From the NCBI GenBank assembly GCA_964476895.1, contig CAYZCS010000021.1, forward strand, positions 1 through 14,628: a stretch of 14,628 nucleotides of DNA, read 5' to 3'. The DNA comes from JALYJZ01 sp964476895 (GTDB taxonomy: Bacteria > Patescibacteriota > SICC01). This document shows positions 1-6,694 of the stretch, one piece after another. The first letter of the stretch is position 1; each line of letters begins with the position of its first letter. The notes under the pieces are model-generated. The model worked only from the letters and a program-made list of their open reading frames with translations, had not been told where the DNA came from and searched no databases. Position numbers and translations under genes: made by a program.

Positions 1-2060
1 ATGGTGATCACCTTGTTGAGATGCTCGAGCCCCTCCACGGCCTCGTGGGCTCCCGGCTCCTCCTGGGCCCGGTGGAAGTGCTGGGCGAGTTTCTTGGAAA
101 GGATCTGGTCCACCAATGAGCTCTTACCGGAGCCGGATACGCCGGTGACCGTCACGAACTTCCCCAGCGGGAACTCCACGGTCAGGTCATGCAGGTTGTT
201 CTCGGTCGCGCCGACGACCCGGATCGCCCGGCCGTTCCCCTCCCGGCGCTTGGGCGGGACCGCGATGTCGTCCTCGCCGCGGAGATAGCGGCCGGTGATC
301 GAACGCTTGGATTGGACCACCTTCTTCGGCGGTCCCTGCGCGACGATCTTCCCGCCGTGCTCGCCGGCTCCCGGACCGATGTCCACGAGGTAATCGGCCG
401 ACTCCATCGTCTCGCGGTCATGCTCGACGACGATCACCGTATTGCCGAGGTCGCGGAGCGTCTTCAGGGTCGAGATCAGCCGCGCGTTGTCGCGTTGGTG
501 CAGGCCGATCGACGGCTCGTCGAGGATGTAAAGCACGCCCATCAGCGCCGAGCCGATCTGGGTCGCCAGGCGGATCCGCTGTGCCTCGCCACCGGACAGC
601 GTGTTGGCGGCCCGGGACAGCGTCAGATAGTTCAAGCCGACGTCTTCAAGGAACCGGAGTCGCTCCCGGATCTCCTTGCAGATCTGCTTGGCGATCTGCT
701 TCTGCTTGTCGGTCAGGTCCAGTCCGGCGAAGTAACGCTGGGCATCCGAAATGGAGAGCTCCGACACGTCTACGATGGACTTGTCGCCGATCGTCACGCC
801 GAGGATCTCCGGCCGCAGACGCTTCCCCTTGCACAACGGACAGGGCTTGAGCGTCATGTACTTCTCGATTTCCTTGCGGACGTAATCGGAATCCGTCTCC
901 CGGTGCCGCCGCTCCAGATTCGGCGCGACGCCTTCGTAGGCCGTCTTGAACCGGCGGGATCCCTGCCGGACGGTGATCTCTTCGCCGTTGGAACCGTTGA
1001 AGATCAGCTTGATGATGTCGGGCGACAGCGCGCCGACCGGCTTGTCTATGGAGAAGTCGTACGTCTCGGCCAGTCCTTCGAGAAGCCGGGTGTACCAGGT
1101 CATCCGCGAGGTGGTCCGGCTCCACGGCCGGATCGCGCCTTCGGCGAGGGTCAGCCGGGTGTTCGGGATGCACTTATGCGGATCGACCTCAAGCCGGCTG
1201 CCGAGGCCCGTACAGCGCGGACAGGCTCCGTGCGGGCTGTTGAACGAGAAGGACCGGGGTTCCAGCGGCGGCAGGCTGGGATGGCCGTTCGGGCACGCGT
1301 AATCCTCCGAGAACCGCCAGCGGGTCGGCTTCTTTTTCGCGCCCTCCACCGTTTCCACGAACATCGTGCCCTCGCCGACGCCGAGCGCCGTCTGCACGGA
1401 ATCGAACAGTCGGTTACCGAGGTCCGGCTTGATGATCAGCCGGTCGACCACCGCCTCGATCGTATGTTTCTTCTTCTTGTCGAGCCGTGGGATGTCCTCG
1501 GAAAGCTCCCGGATGACGCCGTCCACGCGGACACGCGAGAAGCCGCCCTTGCGGAGCTTGTCGAAGACCTTCTCGTGCTCGCCCTTGCGGTCGATCACGA
1601 CGGGGCCGAGCAGCATCAGCTTGGTACCTTCCGGGAGCTTGCGGATCTGGTCGGCCACCTCGGTCGGCGTCTGGCGCCGGACCTCGGCTCCGCAAATCGG
1701 GCAGTGCGGCGTGCCGATCCGCGCGAAAAGCAGCCGGAGATAGTCGTAGACTTCCGTGACCGTCCCGACCGTCGAGCGCGGATTCCGTGAAGCCGACTTC
1801 TGGTCGATCGAGATCGCCGGACTGAGCCCGTCGATCTGGTCAACGTCCGGCTTTTCCATCAGGCCGAGGAACTGCCGCGCGTACGCGGAAAGCGATTCCA
1901 CGTAGCGGCGCTGGCCTTCGGCGTAGATCGTATCGAACGCGAGCGAGCTCTTACCCGAACCGGACAAGCCGGTCAGGACCACGAGCTTGTCGCGCGGAAT
2001 CTCTAAGTCGACGTTCTTGAGGTTGTGCTCACGGGCACCACGGATGACGAGTTTCTGCAT
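1..2060 (-). CDS. uvrA: UvrABC excinuclease subunit A, N-terminal 686 residues (cut by left edge)
   Basis: UvrA is the dimeric ABC-type ATPase that finds bulky DNA lesions and loads UvrB in nucleotide excision repair. Read on the minus strand from ATG at 2060, the frame stays open to base 1, so about a quarter of the usual ~940 residues lies outside. Visible landmarks are the first Walker A GLSGSGKSS at residues 31-39, the UvrA stretch RNPRSTVGTVTEVYDYLR, a zinc module with C256, H260, C280 and C283, the ABC signature LSGGEAQR from residue 488 followed by ILDEP, and the second Walker A GVSGSGKSS from residue 640. The first zinc pair reads CPNGH rather than CxxC, so one ligand is probably histidine. 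No Shine-Dalgarno site precedes the ATG. A good promoter lies about 40 bases upstream. Identification is certain; the start is well supported by the conserved opening MQKLVIRGAREHNL. Confidence 0.97.
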   Translation of the reverse strand, partial: MQKLVIRGAREHNLKNVDLEIPRDKLVVLTGLSGSGKSSLAFDTIYAEGQRRYVESLSAYARQFLGLMEKPDVDQIDGLSPAISIDQKSASRNPRSTVGTVTEVYDYLRLLFARIGTPHCPICGAEVRRQTPTEVADQIRKLPEGTKLMLLGPVVIDRKGEHEKVFDKLRKGGFSRVRVDGVIRELSEDIPRLDKKKKHTIEAVVDRLIIKPDLGNRLFDSVQTALGVGEGTMFVETVEGAKKKPTRWRFSEDYACPNGHPSLPPLEPRSFSFNSPHGACPRCTGLGSRLEVDPHKCIPNTRLTLAEGAIRPWSRTTSRMTWYTRLLEGLAETYDFSIDKPVGALSPDIIKLIFNGSNGEEITVRQGSRRFKTAYEGVAPNLERRHRETDSDYVRKEIEKYMTLKPCPLCKGKRLRPEILGVTIGDKSIVDVSELSISDAQRYFAGLDLTDKQKQIAKQICKEIRERLRFLEDVGLNYLTLSRAANTLSGGEAQRIRLATQIGSALMGVLYILDEPSIGLHQRDNARLISTLKTLRDLGNTVIVVEHDRETMESADYLVDIGPGAGEHGGKIVAQGPPKKVVQSKRSITGRYLRGEDDIAVPPKRREGNGRAIRVVGATENNLHDLTVEFPLGKFVTVTGVSGSGKSSLVDQILSKKLAQHFHRAQEEPGAHEAVEGLEHLNKVIT

Positions 2061-2071
2061 GCGGTTATGCG

Positions 2072-2096
2072 AAAAAGGGGTCGCTGCGACCGACCC
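2072..2096 (-). terminator. Hairpin plus T-tract at the uvrA transcription start
   Basis: On the minus strand GGGTCG (2096-2091) pairs with CGACCC (2083-2078) around a 7-base loop, followed by C and five Ts (2076-2072). This looks like a small intrinsic terminator. Its 5' arm begins where the uvrA promoter would start transcription (near 2090). It may therefore stop minus-strand read-through arriving from uvrB rather than act on uvrA's own message. If transcription starts a few bases earlier it could act as an attenuator. Confidence 0.4.
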
Positions 2097-2126
2097 AGTA
2101 TAGCTCCGCCCGGGAAGCACGGTCAA
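2097..2126 (-). promoter_or_regulatory. Sigma-70-type promoter of uvrA
   Basis: On the minus strand TTGACC (2126-2121) is followed after 18 bases by TATACT (2102-2097). Each box matches 5 of 6 consensus positions. The predicted start near 2090 gives a leader of about 30 bases before the uvrA ATG at 2060. No obvious LexA-type operator is seen. Confidence 0.65.
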
Positions 2127-2150
2127 GCCGTACGGGGGCGGTGGGCCGCC

Positions 2151-2178
2151 TTGCAGCATCGCCGGGAGTCGCTAGTAT
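2151..2178 (+). promoter_or_regulatory. Candidate promoter of the 2199-2850 gene pair
   Basis: TTGCAG (2151-2156) and TAGTAT (2173-2178) are separated by 16 bases. The match is moderate (4 of 6 in each box). The position suits the plus-strand ORF starting at 2199, with a predicted leader of about 13 bases and no Shine-Dalgarno site. It sits back to back with the uvrA promoter. Confidence 0.35.
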
Positions 2179-2198
2179 GAATCCTGGTACTGACCGCC

Positions 2199-2318
2199 AT
2201 GCAAGAAATCAACGAAGACACGACAACCCTAGAACGGCACTCCAGCGGTTCCATCCGGCTCCTCCTGATGCCGATCGCGATCTCCGCGCTGCTGCTCGCC
2301 GCCCTGCTCGTCAGCTAG
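2199..2318 (+). CDS. Small single-pass membrane peptide, 39 residues
   Basis: ATG at 2199 opens a 39-codon frame ending in TAG at 2316-2318. The first 18 residues are polar and acidic (MQEINEDTTTLERH...). From about residue 19 a hydrophobic stretch of roughly 20 residues (IRLLLMPIAISALLLAALLV) runs almost to the C-terminus, with an arginine at its N-terminal border. This suggests one membrane helix with the N-terminus in the cytoplasm. The next gene starts only 4 bases after the stop, which supports a two-gene unit. I recognise no family. No Shine-Dalgarno site is visible, and the peptide could be a leader or toxin-like peptide. That it is a real gene rests on the hydrophobic pattern, the tight spacing and a candidate promoter. 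Confidence 0.5.
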   Translation: MQEINEDTTTLERHSSGSIRLLLMPIAISALLLAALLVS

Positions 2319-2322
2319 TCGT

Positions 2323-2850
2323 ATGCACGACCCGCTCTGGGACCAGGGAGGCGACGCGCCGGTTTCACGCCGGGTCATATTTGGATTCGGCGGAACGCGC
2401 GGCGAGCTGGTCGTTGCCGTAACACCGGACCGGCCGGTTCCCGACGTGGGCAACATCAGCGAACGGATGATGCTCGAGGCGACGGTGCCGGCGAGCGAGG
2501 CCCGGCACGGTCAGACCGTCCATCCTCAGTTCGTGTTCGGGAATGTCGTCGAAACAGACGGTACGTTCGTCGTGTACGGACCGGATCACCGGGCGATCCC
2601 GGTCTTGCGATTCACCGCAGAGGAAGCAGGCAGCGAGACGCTGGACTATGCCGAACGGCTGGAGCAGACCAGGGCGGCACTGCCGCCGGCCCCGGTCCGA
2701 CCGAACGAGGGTGTCATCGGCTTCCTGGTGCGCACCGACGTGCTGCACTTCTACCCGTTAGTACAGGTCCCCGAAGATGAGCACGAACACTTCCTCGGCG
2801 GCGACGGCTCGACCGGCGACCTGATCCAGGCGCTGCCGTATCAGGCGTAG
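2323..2850 (+). CDS. Hypothetical protein, 175 residues
   Basis: The frame runs from ATG at 2323 to TAG at 2848-2850 and lies opposite the direction of the surrounding repair genes. The protein is acidic and soluble by inspection, without a signal peptide or membrane helix. It alternates hydrophobic strands (RRVIFGFGG, GELVVAVTP, GTFVVYG, GVIGFLVRTDVLHFYPLVQVP) with polar loops, which suggests a mainly beta fold. A histidine and acid run (EDEHEHF) lies near the C-terminus. I recognise no family. It follows the small membrane peptide after 4 bases, so the two probably act together. A 20-base hairpin directly after its stop may end the transcript. The 3' end faces uvrB, whose stop is only 5 bases away. 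The codon pattern looks native to this GC-rich genome. Confidence 0.7.
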   Translation: MHDPLWDQGGDAPVSRRVIFGFGGTRGELVVAVTPDRPVPDVGNISERMMLEATVPASEARHGQTVHPQFVFGNVVETDGTFVVYGPDHRAIPVLRFTAEEAGSETLDYAERLEQTRAALPPAPVRPNEGVIGFLVRTDVLHFYPLVQVPEDEHEHFLGGDGSTGDLIQALPYQA

Positions 2851-2870
2851 GGCTCCTAGCTGCTGGAGCC
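2851..2870. terminator. Inverted repeat at the convergent junction of the 175-residue gene and uvrB
   Basis: GGCTCC (2851-2856) and GGAGCC (2865-2870) form a perfect 6-base-pair stem with an 8-base loop. It lies immediately after the plus-strand stop and covers the last codons of uvrB. Neither strand has a T-tract after it, so it may be a weak bidirectional terminator or a 3'-end stabilising hairpin. Confidence 0.35.
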
Positions 2871-4859
2871 GGTGTGCTTTGCGCGCTTCTTCAGATCACC
2901 GATCCGGTCCCGCAATGCCGCCGCTTTCTCGAACTCCAGGTTTTCCGCGGCCAGCTCCATCTGCACCTTGAGGTCGTGCAAGTAGCGTTTCATCTGCTCC
3001 GGCGGCAGGTCCACGTGCCGTTTGGCGTCTTCCAGCACCTCCGCGGCCTCGTGTTCTTCGACCTGCTCGTCCGCCCGTACCGCGGCCGCGATCTTCTTCT
3101 TGATACCCTGCGGCGTGATGCCATGCGCCCGGTTGTAGGCTTCCTGCTTTTTCCGGCGACGGGCCGTCTCGTCCATCGCCCGCCGCATCGAGTCGGTCAC
3201 CCGGTCGGCATACATGATCACCCGCCCGTCGAGGTGCCGGGCCGCCCGGCCCATCGTCTGGATCAGCGAAGTATCGCTCCGGAGGAACCCTTCCTTGTCG
3301 GCGTCCAGGATCGTCACCAGGGAGACCTCCGGCAGGTCGAGCCCCTCCCGGAGCAGGTTGATGCCGACCACCACGTCGTATTCGCCGGCCCGGAGTGATC
3401 GGAGGATTTCCGTCCGTTCCAGCGTCTCGATATCCGAGTGCAGGTGCATGACCTTCACTTCGGCCTCACGCAGGAACTCGGCCATATCCTCCGCCATCTT
3501 CTTCGTCAACGTCGTCACCAGCACCCGCTGGTTCTTGGCCACGGTCTCCTTGATCTCCGCCAGCAGGTCGTCGATCTGATGTTCCGTCGGACGAACCTCG
3601 ACCGGCGGGTCGAGCAGTCCGGTCGGCCGCACCACCTGTTCGGCGACCTGCTTCGACCGTGAACGCTCATACTCCGCCGGAGTCGCCGAGACGTATACCG
3701 CTTGCCTCACCAGCCGCTCGAACTCGGAGAACTTGAGCGGCCGGTTGTCCAGCGCCGACGGCAATCGGAATCCGTAATCCACCAGGGTCTGCTTGCGGGA
3801 CCGGTCGCCGCTGTACATCGCACCAACCTGCGGGATCGTCATGTGCGATTCGTCCACGAACATCAGGTAATCGTCCGGGAAGTAGTCGAGCAGACAGCTC
3901 GGCCGTTCGCCGGGACGACGTCCGGCGAGGTACCGCGAGTAGTTCTCGATGCCGGAACAGAATCCCGTTTCCCGAATCATCTCCAGGTCGTAGTTGGTGC
4001 GTCCCTTCAGCCGTTCGGCCTCCACGATCCTCCCCGTATCGGTGAGCTCCTTGAGCCGCAGCTCCAGGTCCGTTTCGATCTGCTTCACCGCCCCGCCGAG
4101 CTTGTCCTTGGTGGTCACCCAGTGGCTGGCCGGAAAGACATGGAGCTCCCGCTTGGTGTCGAGCAACTCCCCGGTCAGGTAGTCGATCGCCGTGATCTTC
4201 TCGATCTCGTCACCGAAGAAGTCGAGCTTGTACGCGAAGTCCTCATAGGCCGGGAAGATCTCGACCACGTCGCCGCGTACCCGGAACTTCCCGCGCCGGA
4301 AGTCGACCTCGTTCCGGTCGTATTGCAGGTCGATCAGCTGGCGAAGCAGCTTGTCGCGGTCACGGCTCTCGCCCTGCTTCAGGGTGATGTGGACGTTCTC
4401 GTAGTCGGACGGCGAGCCCAGCCCGTAGATGCACGAGACGGACGCCACGATCAGCACGTCGGGGCGCGTGAGCAGGCTCATCGTCGCGGCGTGGCGAAGC
4501 TTGTCGATCTCCTCGTTGATGTCCGCGTCCTTCTCGATGTACGTATCGGACTGCGGCACGTACGCTTCCGGCTGGTAGTAGTCGTAGTAGGAGACGAAGT
4601 ATTGGACCGCGTTCTCGGGGAAGAACTCCCGGAACTCGGCGGCAAGCTGGGCGGCCAGCGTCTTGTTGTGCGCCATCACCAGCGTCGGCTTCTGGACCCG
4701 CTCGACCACATTGGCCATCGTGAACGTCTTGCCGGAGCCGGTCACGCCGAGCAGCGTCTGGTCGCGGTGGCCTTGCTTCAGCCCTTCCGTCAACGCATCG
4801 ATCGCCGCCGGCTGGTCGCCGGCGGGCTTGAATCCGGAATGGAGCTTGAACGGAGGCAT
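2856..4859 (-). CDS. uvrB: UvrABC excinuclease subunit B
   Basis: UvrB is the damage-verifying helicase-like ATPase that receives DNA from UvrA and recruits UvrC for incision. The 667-residue frame is full length for the family. It opens with the typical FKLHSGFKPAGDQPAAI and shows Walker A GVTGSGKT at residues 38-45. The beta-hairpin segment that clamps DNA (YYDYYQPEAYVP) starts at residue 91. Walker B with the DESH box is at 336-339, followed by helicase motifs including QTMGRAAR. The last ~35 residues are a UVR coiled-coil motif that contacts UvrC or UvrA. The start ATG at 4859 is the family start. There is no Shine-Dalgarno site, and a good promoter ends about 9 bases upstream, so the message may be leaderless. 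It is not co-transcribed with uvrA: the plus-strand pair at 2199-2850 lies between them. Confidence 0.98.
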   Translation of the reverse strand: MPPFKLHSGFKPAGDQPAAIDALTEGLKQGHRDQTLLGVTGSGKTFTMANVVERVQKPTLVMAHNKTLAAQLAAEFREFFPENAVQYFVSYYDYYQPEAYVPQSDTYIEKDADINEEIDKLRHAATMSLLTRPDVLIVASVSCIYGLGSPSDYENVHITLKQGESRDRDKLLRQLIDLQYDRNEVDFRRGKFRVRGDVVEIFPAYEDFAYKLDFFGDEIEKITAIDYLTGELLDTKRELHVFPASHWVTTKDKLGGAVKQIETDLELRLKELTDTGRIVEAERLKGRTNYDLEMIRETGFCSGIENYSRYLAGRRPGERPSCLLDYFPDDYLMFVDESHMTIPQVGAMYSGDRSRKQTLVDYGFRLPSALDNRPLKFSEFERLVRQAVYVSATPAEYERSRSKQVAEQVVRPTGLLDPPVEVRPTEHQIDDLLAEIKETVAKNQRVLVTTLTKKMAEDMAEFLREAEVKVMHLHSDIETLERTEILRSLRAGEYDVVVGINLLREGLDLPEVSLVTILDADKEGFLRSDTSLIQTMGRAARHLDGRVIMYADRVTDSMRRAMDETARRRKKQEAYNRAHGITPQGIKKKIAAAVRADEQVEEHEAAEVLEDAKRHVDLPPEQMKRYLHDLKVQMELAAENLEFEKAAALRDRIGDLKKRAKHTGSSS

Positions 4860-4868
4860 ATTCCCATC

Positions 4869-4898
4869 AATATAGACACACTATAGCCAGTATGTCAT
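4869..4898 (-). promoter_or_regulatory. Promoter of uvrB, predicted near-leaderless
   Basis: On the minus strand ATGACA (4898-4893) is followed after 18 bases by TATATT (4874-4869). Each box has 5 of 6 consensus matches. Only 9 bases separate the -10 box from the ATG at 4859, so transcription should begin about 2 bases before the start codon. The -35 box overlaps the first codons of the divergent plus-strand gene at 4892. Confidence 0.55.
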
Positions 4899-5392
4899 CA
4901 TGCGCCGTTATGGCTGACCGCCCACCGGAACAGGAACCTGCACCGACACCCGCGGAATCTCTCTTCAAGGTAGCCCAAGAGTTGATGGCCACGTACCCCG
5001 AGCACTGCTTTACTGACCGTTCCAAATCGACTTCCGTGCTCGTGGCCCAAAGCAGCGAGGGTAAGGAGTACGTACTGGTCGGAAGACACGGACATGAGGC
5101 GCACCCCAAGCCGCCGCGAGACCTATGCATCCATCCTGTGATCAAGGGCGCGATTAGTGACGGTATCTGTGTAGTTAATTCGGAGCGAAATGCCCTGGTC
5201 CACGTGGACATAACCGGCGTACCGTACGCAGATAACCTGCAAGAAGGCAGTCTCGAATATGAGGTGGTACAGGACATGGCGCAACGAGATGCGAACCAGT
5301 TGGAAACCGCCGCACCGGCACCGCTGACCCCCGAGAAGGTCCGCTTAATCATCAGCCAAATCGACTCCGATCCGCGGACTACGCTCAGTTAG
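4892..5392 (+). CDS. Hypothetical protein, 166 residues, divergent from uvrB
   Basis: ATG at 4892 starts a frame ending in TAG at 5390-5392; a second in-frame ATG at 4910 (MADRPPEQEP) is an alternative start. The N-terminal third is proline- and glutamate-rich. The middle (STSVLVAQSSEGKEYVLVGRHGHEA to NALVHVDITGVPYA) looks like a compact alpha/beta domain with cysteines in CIHP and GICVV. I recognise no family and see no signal peptide or membrane helix. Base composition looks somewhat less GC-rich than the neighbouring repair genes, which may mean more recent arrival. The last 8 bases overlap the end of trmD on the other strand, so the two transcripts are antisense to each other there. No clear promoter or Shine-Dalgarno site was found; TATA-like runs at 4871-4887 are candidates. 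Confidence 0.6.
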   Translation: MSSCAVMADRPPEQEPAPTPAESLFKVAQELMATYPEHCFTDRSKSTSVLVAQSSEGKEYVLVGRHGHEAHPKPPRDLCIHPVIKGAISDGICVVNSERNALVHVDITGVPYADNLQEGSLEYEVVQDMAQRDANQLETAAPAPLTPEKVRLIISQIDSDPRTTLS

Positions 5393-6074
5393 ACAGGTCC
5401 GGCCGCCGCTTCGCAGTCAATGAACCTGAGCGCTCCTTGCGCCACCGTTCGATATCCGCGTGATGCCCGGAGAGTAATACCTCCGGCACCTTGAGCGACT
5501 TCCGACCCGCCTTGAGCACTTCGGGACGGGTGTAGTGGGGATACTCCAAGCCGCCGCCGAGCGCTCCCGAGAACGTTTCCTCCTTGTCGGACCGTTCATC
5601 ACCGAGCACGCCCGGTACCAGGCGGGTGACCGCGTCGATGACCACGAGCGCCGGGAGCTCGCCGCCCGTCAGTACGTAATCGCCGATCGAAAGCTCTTCA
5701 TCGATCAGTTCCTCACGGACCCGGTTATCTATCTCCTCGTAGTGACCGGCCAGGAGGATCAGGTGCCGTTCGCCGCTCAGCTGTTCCGCGTCTCCCTGCT
5801 TAAACGGCTTTCCCTGCGGGGTCAGGTAGATTCCCCGGGTCGTCCTCCCGGCAAGCTCCTTGAAGGCAGCGAATAGCGGTTCCGGGCGGAGCACCATGCC
5901 CGCCCCGCCGCCGTACGGGACGTCGTCCACCTGTTTGCGTTTGCCGAGCCCCCACCTGCGGAGATCGTGGACGTGGAATTCCGCCAGCTTCCGCTCCGCG
6001 GCCTTCCGCATCATGCTCTGGCCGAGCGGGCCGGTGAAGTATTCCGGGAACAGGGTTATGACGTCGATACGCAT
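5385..6074 (-). CDS. trmD: tRNA (guanine-N1)-methyltransferase
   Basis: TrmD methylates G37 of tRNAs with G36 using S-adenosylmethionine, which prevents frameshifting. The protein has the family's full pattern: opening MRIDVITLFPEYF, the loop DDVPYGGGAGMVLRPEP, and the trefoil-knot SAM site around LLAGHYEEIDNRVREELIDEELSIGDYVLTGGE. PGVLG and a C-terminal EYPHYTRP segment follow. From ATG at 6074 it is 229 residues, normal for TrmD. Upstream in-frame starts at 6083 and 6119 are possible, but they add residues absent from the family. No start has a well-spaced Shine-Dalgarno site. In many bacteria trmD sits with rpsP, rimM and rplS. Here rpsP and khpA lie about 900 bases upstream across a tRNA unit, and rimM and rplS are absent from the window. 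Confidence 0.95.
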   Translation of the reverse strand: MRIDVITLFPEYFTGPLGQSMMRKAAERKLAEFHVHDLRRWGLGKRKQVDDVPYGGGAGMVLRPEPLFAAFKELAGRTTRGIYLTPQGKPFKQGDAEQLSGERHLILLAGHYEEIDNRVREELIDEELSIGDYVLTGGELPALVVIDAVTRLVPGVLGDERSDKEETFSGALGGGLEYPHYTRPEVLKAGRKSLKVPEVLLSGHHADIERWRKERSGSLTAKRRPDLSN

Positions 6075-6166
6075 CCTTGCCATTCTACCGGCAGGAACAG
6101 GCATCGGGCGAACGGCCAAAACCGCCTTATGCGGCGCGAGTCCGGTTGGTACTGTTCACTGGCCGC

Positions 6167-6460
6167 TCAGGCGGCTTCGGCCGGCGGATGCATGGTCTCG
6201 CTGAGCTCACGATGCAGGCTGCTGAGCACGTTGTATCGTTCCGCCAGAAGCACATCCCCGCTTTCCGCACAACCCCGTTCGGCCAGGGTGCAGTCTCCCG
6301 TGATCTGCATGGCGCGATTCATATCGCCGTCGGCAATACATTCCCGGGCCCTCTCCAGTGTCCGCTCGATCCGCTGAAATGGTGTTGCGGCCTCCCCAAT
6401 GGCGTCGCCGGCCGCTGCTACGGCTTCGATGTTTCCATGTTCGAGCGCGGACCGCTCCAT
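6167..6460 (-). CDS. Hypothetical small helical protein, 97 residues
   Basis: The frame reads MERSALEHGN... and ends at 6167. Predicted helices are rich in Ala, Glu and Arg (RIERTLERARECIADGDMNRAMQI, AERYNVLSSLHRELSETM), with three cysteines (ARECIAD, GDCTL, ERGCAE). I recognise no family. The open frame extends upstream to 6634, but that would cross the terminator at 6505-6562, so I take the ATG at 6460. A promoter with a -10 box 6 bases before this ATG supports the choice and predicts a leaderless message. A GGTGA stands 4 bases before the ATG as a possible weak ribosome site. The trmD start follows about 90 bases later without a clear promoter, so trmD may be co-transcribed from here. Confidence 0.5.
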   Translation of the reverse strand: MERSALEHGNIEAVAAAGDAIGEAATPFQRIERTLERARECIADGDMNRAMQITGDCTLAERGCAESGDVLLAERYNVLSSLHRELSETMHPPAEAA

Positions 6461-6466
6461 GGGTTC

Positions 6467-6496
6467 ACCATAGCGAGCCGCGAAGCGGTACGTCAA
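6467..6496 (-). promoter_or_regulatory. Promoter of the 97-residue gene (and possibly trmD)
   Basis: On the minus strand TTGACG (6496-6491; 5 of 6) is followed after 18 bases by TATGGT (6472-6467; 4 of 6). The -10 box ends 6 bases before the ATG at 6460, so transcription should start at or next to the start codon. It lies just past the tRNA-unit terminator, as expected for the start of a new unit. Confidence 0.5.
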
Positions 6497-6504
6497 CCGG
6501 AGAT

Positions 6505-6562
6505 AAAAAGAGCCCGAGGAGTCATGTGGTTTGCAGTTGGTGGTGCAAAGACTCGCTCGGGC
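6505..6562 (-). terminator. Intrinsic terminator of the tRNA unit
   Basis: On the minus strand CTC-containing arms pair as follows: 6562-6556 (GCCCGAG) with 6518-6512 (CTCGGGC), then 6554-6550 with 6523-6519, with one bulged base at 6555. Above a one-sided 6-base bulge the stem continues (TTTGCA with TGCAAA, 6549-6544 and 6535-6530) to an 8-base loop. TCTTTTT follows the stem (6511-6505). This is a strong rho-independent terminator for minus-strand transcripts leaving the tRNA-like genes. The long bulged upper stem is more elaborate than usual. Confidence 0.75.
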
Positions 6563-6607
6563 ATCTTGCTCTTCGGGAATGAAAATTCCATTGAAGAGGT
6601 GCGGGCA

Positions 6608-6677
6608 CGGGAAGGGCTGGATTCGAACCAGCATCTTTCGATTTCGGTCGAACGCTTACCAGTTGAGCTACCTCCCC
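6608..6677 (-). tRNA. tRNA-like gene 1, aberrant anticodon loop without U33
   Basis: The minus strand shows a 7-base-pair acceptor stem (GGGGAGG with CCTTCCC, one G-U), a D-loop with AACTGGTA and a perfect T-arm (GCTGG, loop TTCGAAT, CCAGC). The D-arm is one base short of the usual GGTAGAGC pattern, reading GGTAAGC. The anticodon arm is 16 bases instead of 17: a perfect stem TTCGA/TCGAA closes a 6-base loop CCGAAA without U33. Read as if U33 were deleted, the anticodon would be CGA (Ser, but without the long variable arm serine tRNAs need). Read otherwise it would be GAA (Phe). G73 is the discriminator, and CCA is not encoded. It is 70 bases long. It may be a decayed gene, a tRNA used outside translation, or a real tRNA hit by sequencing errors. 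Confidence 0.7.
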
Positions 6678-6678
6678 T

Positions 6679-6686
6679 CGGTACTA
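6679..6686 (-). repeat. 8-base leader repeat before tRNA-like gene 1
   Basis: The minus-strand sequence TAGTACCG ends one base before the mature 5' end of gene 1. The same 8 bases stand at the same distance before gene 2 (6777-6770). It also forms part of a GTACTAGTAC palindrome at 6681-6690. Confidence 0.5.
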
Positions 6687-6694
6687 GTACAACA

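Noticed and set aside
189..1790. 533-codon plus-strand open frame
   Set aside because: It is the mirror of uvrA. The minus strand carries unmistakable UvrA motifs throughout, and the plus product is Arg/Asp-rich without any domain, as expected of an antisense shadow in GC-rich DNA.
3702..4886. 394-codon plus-strand open frame
   Set aside because: It is antisense to uvrB, whose conserved motifs fill the same bases. No ribosome site or domain supports the plus frame.
6075..6119. 15-residue N-terminal extension of TrmD
   Set aside because: Family members start at the residue matching MRIDVITLFPE. The extra residues are proline- and arginine-rich, and the upstream start has no ribosome site.
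6461..6634. N-terminal extension of the 97-residue protein from a start at 6634
   Set aside because: It would cross the intrinsic terminator at 6505-6562 and lie inside the tRNA unit's tail. The promoter at 6467-6496 points to the ATG at 6460.
6681..6690. GTACTAGTAC palindrome as an operator or attachment site
   Set aside because: It is only 10 bases, lies between two tRNAs, and no integrase or mobile gene is nearby.
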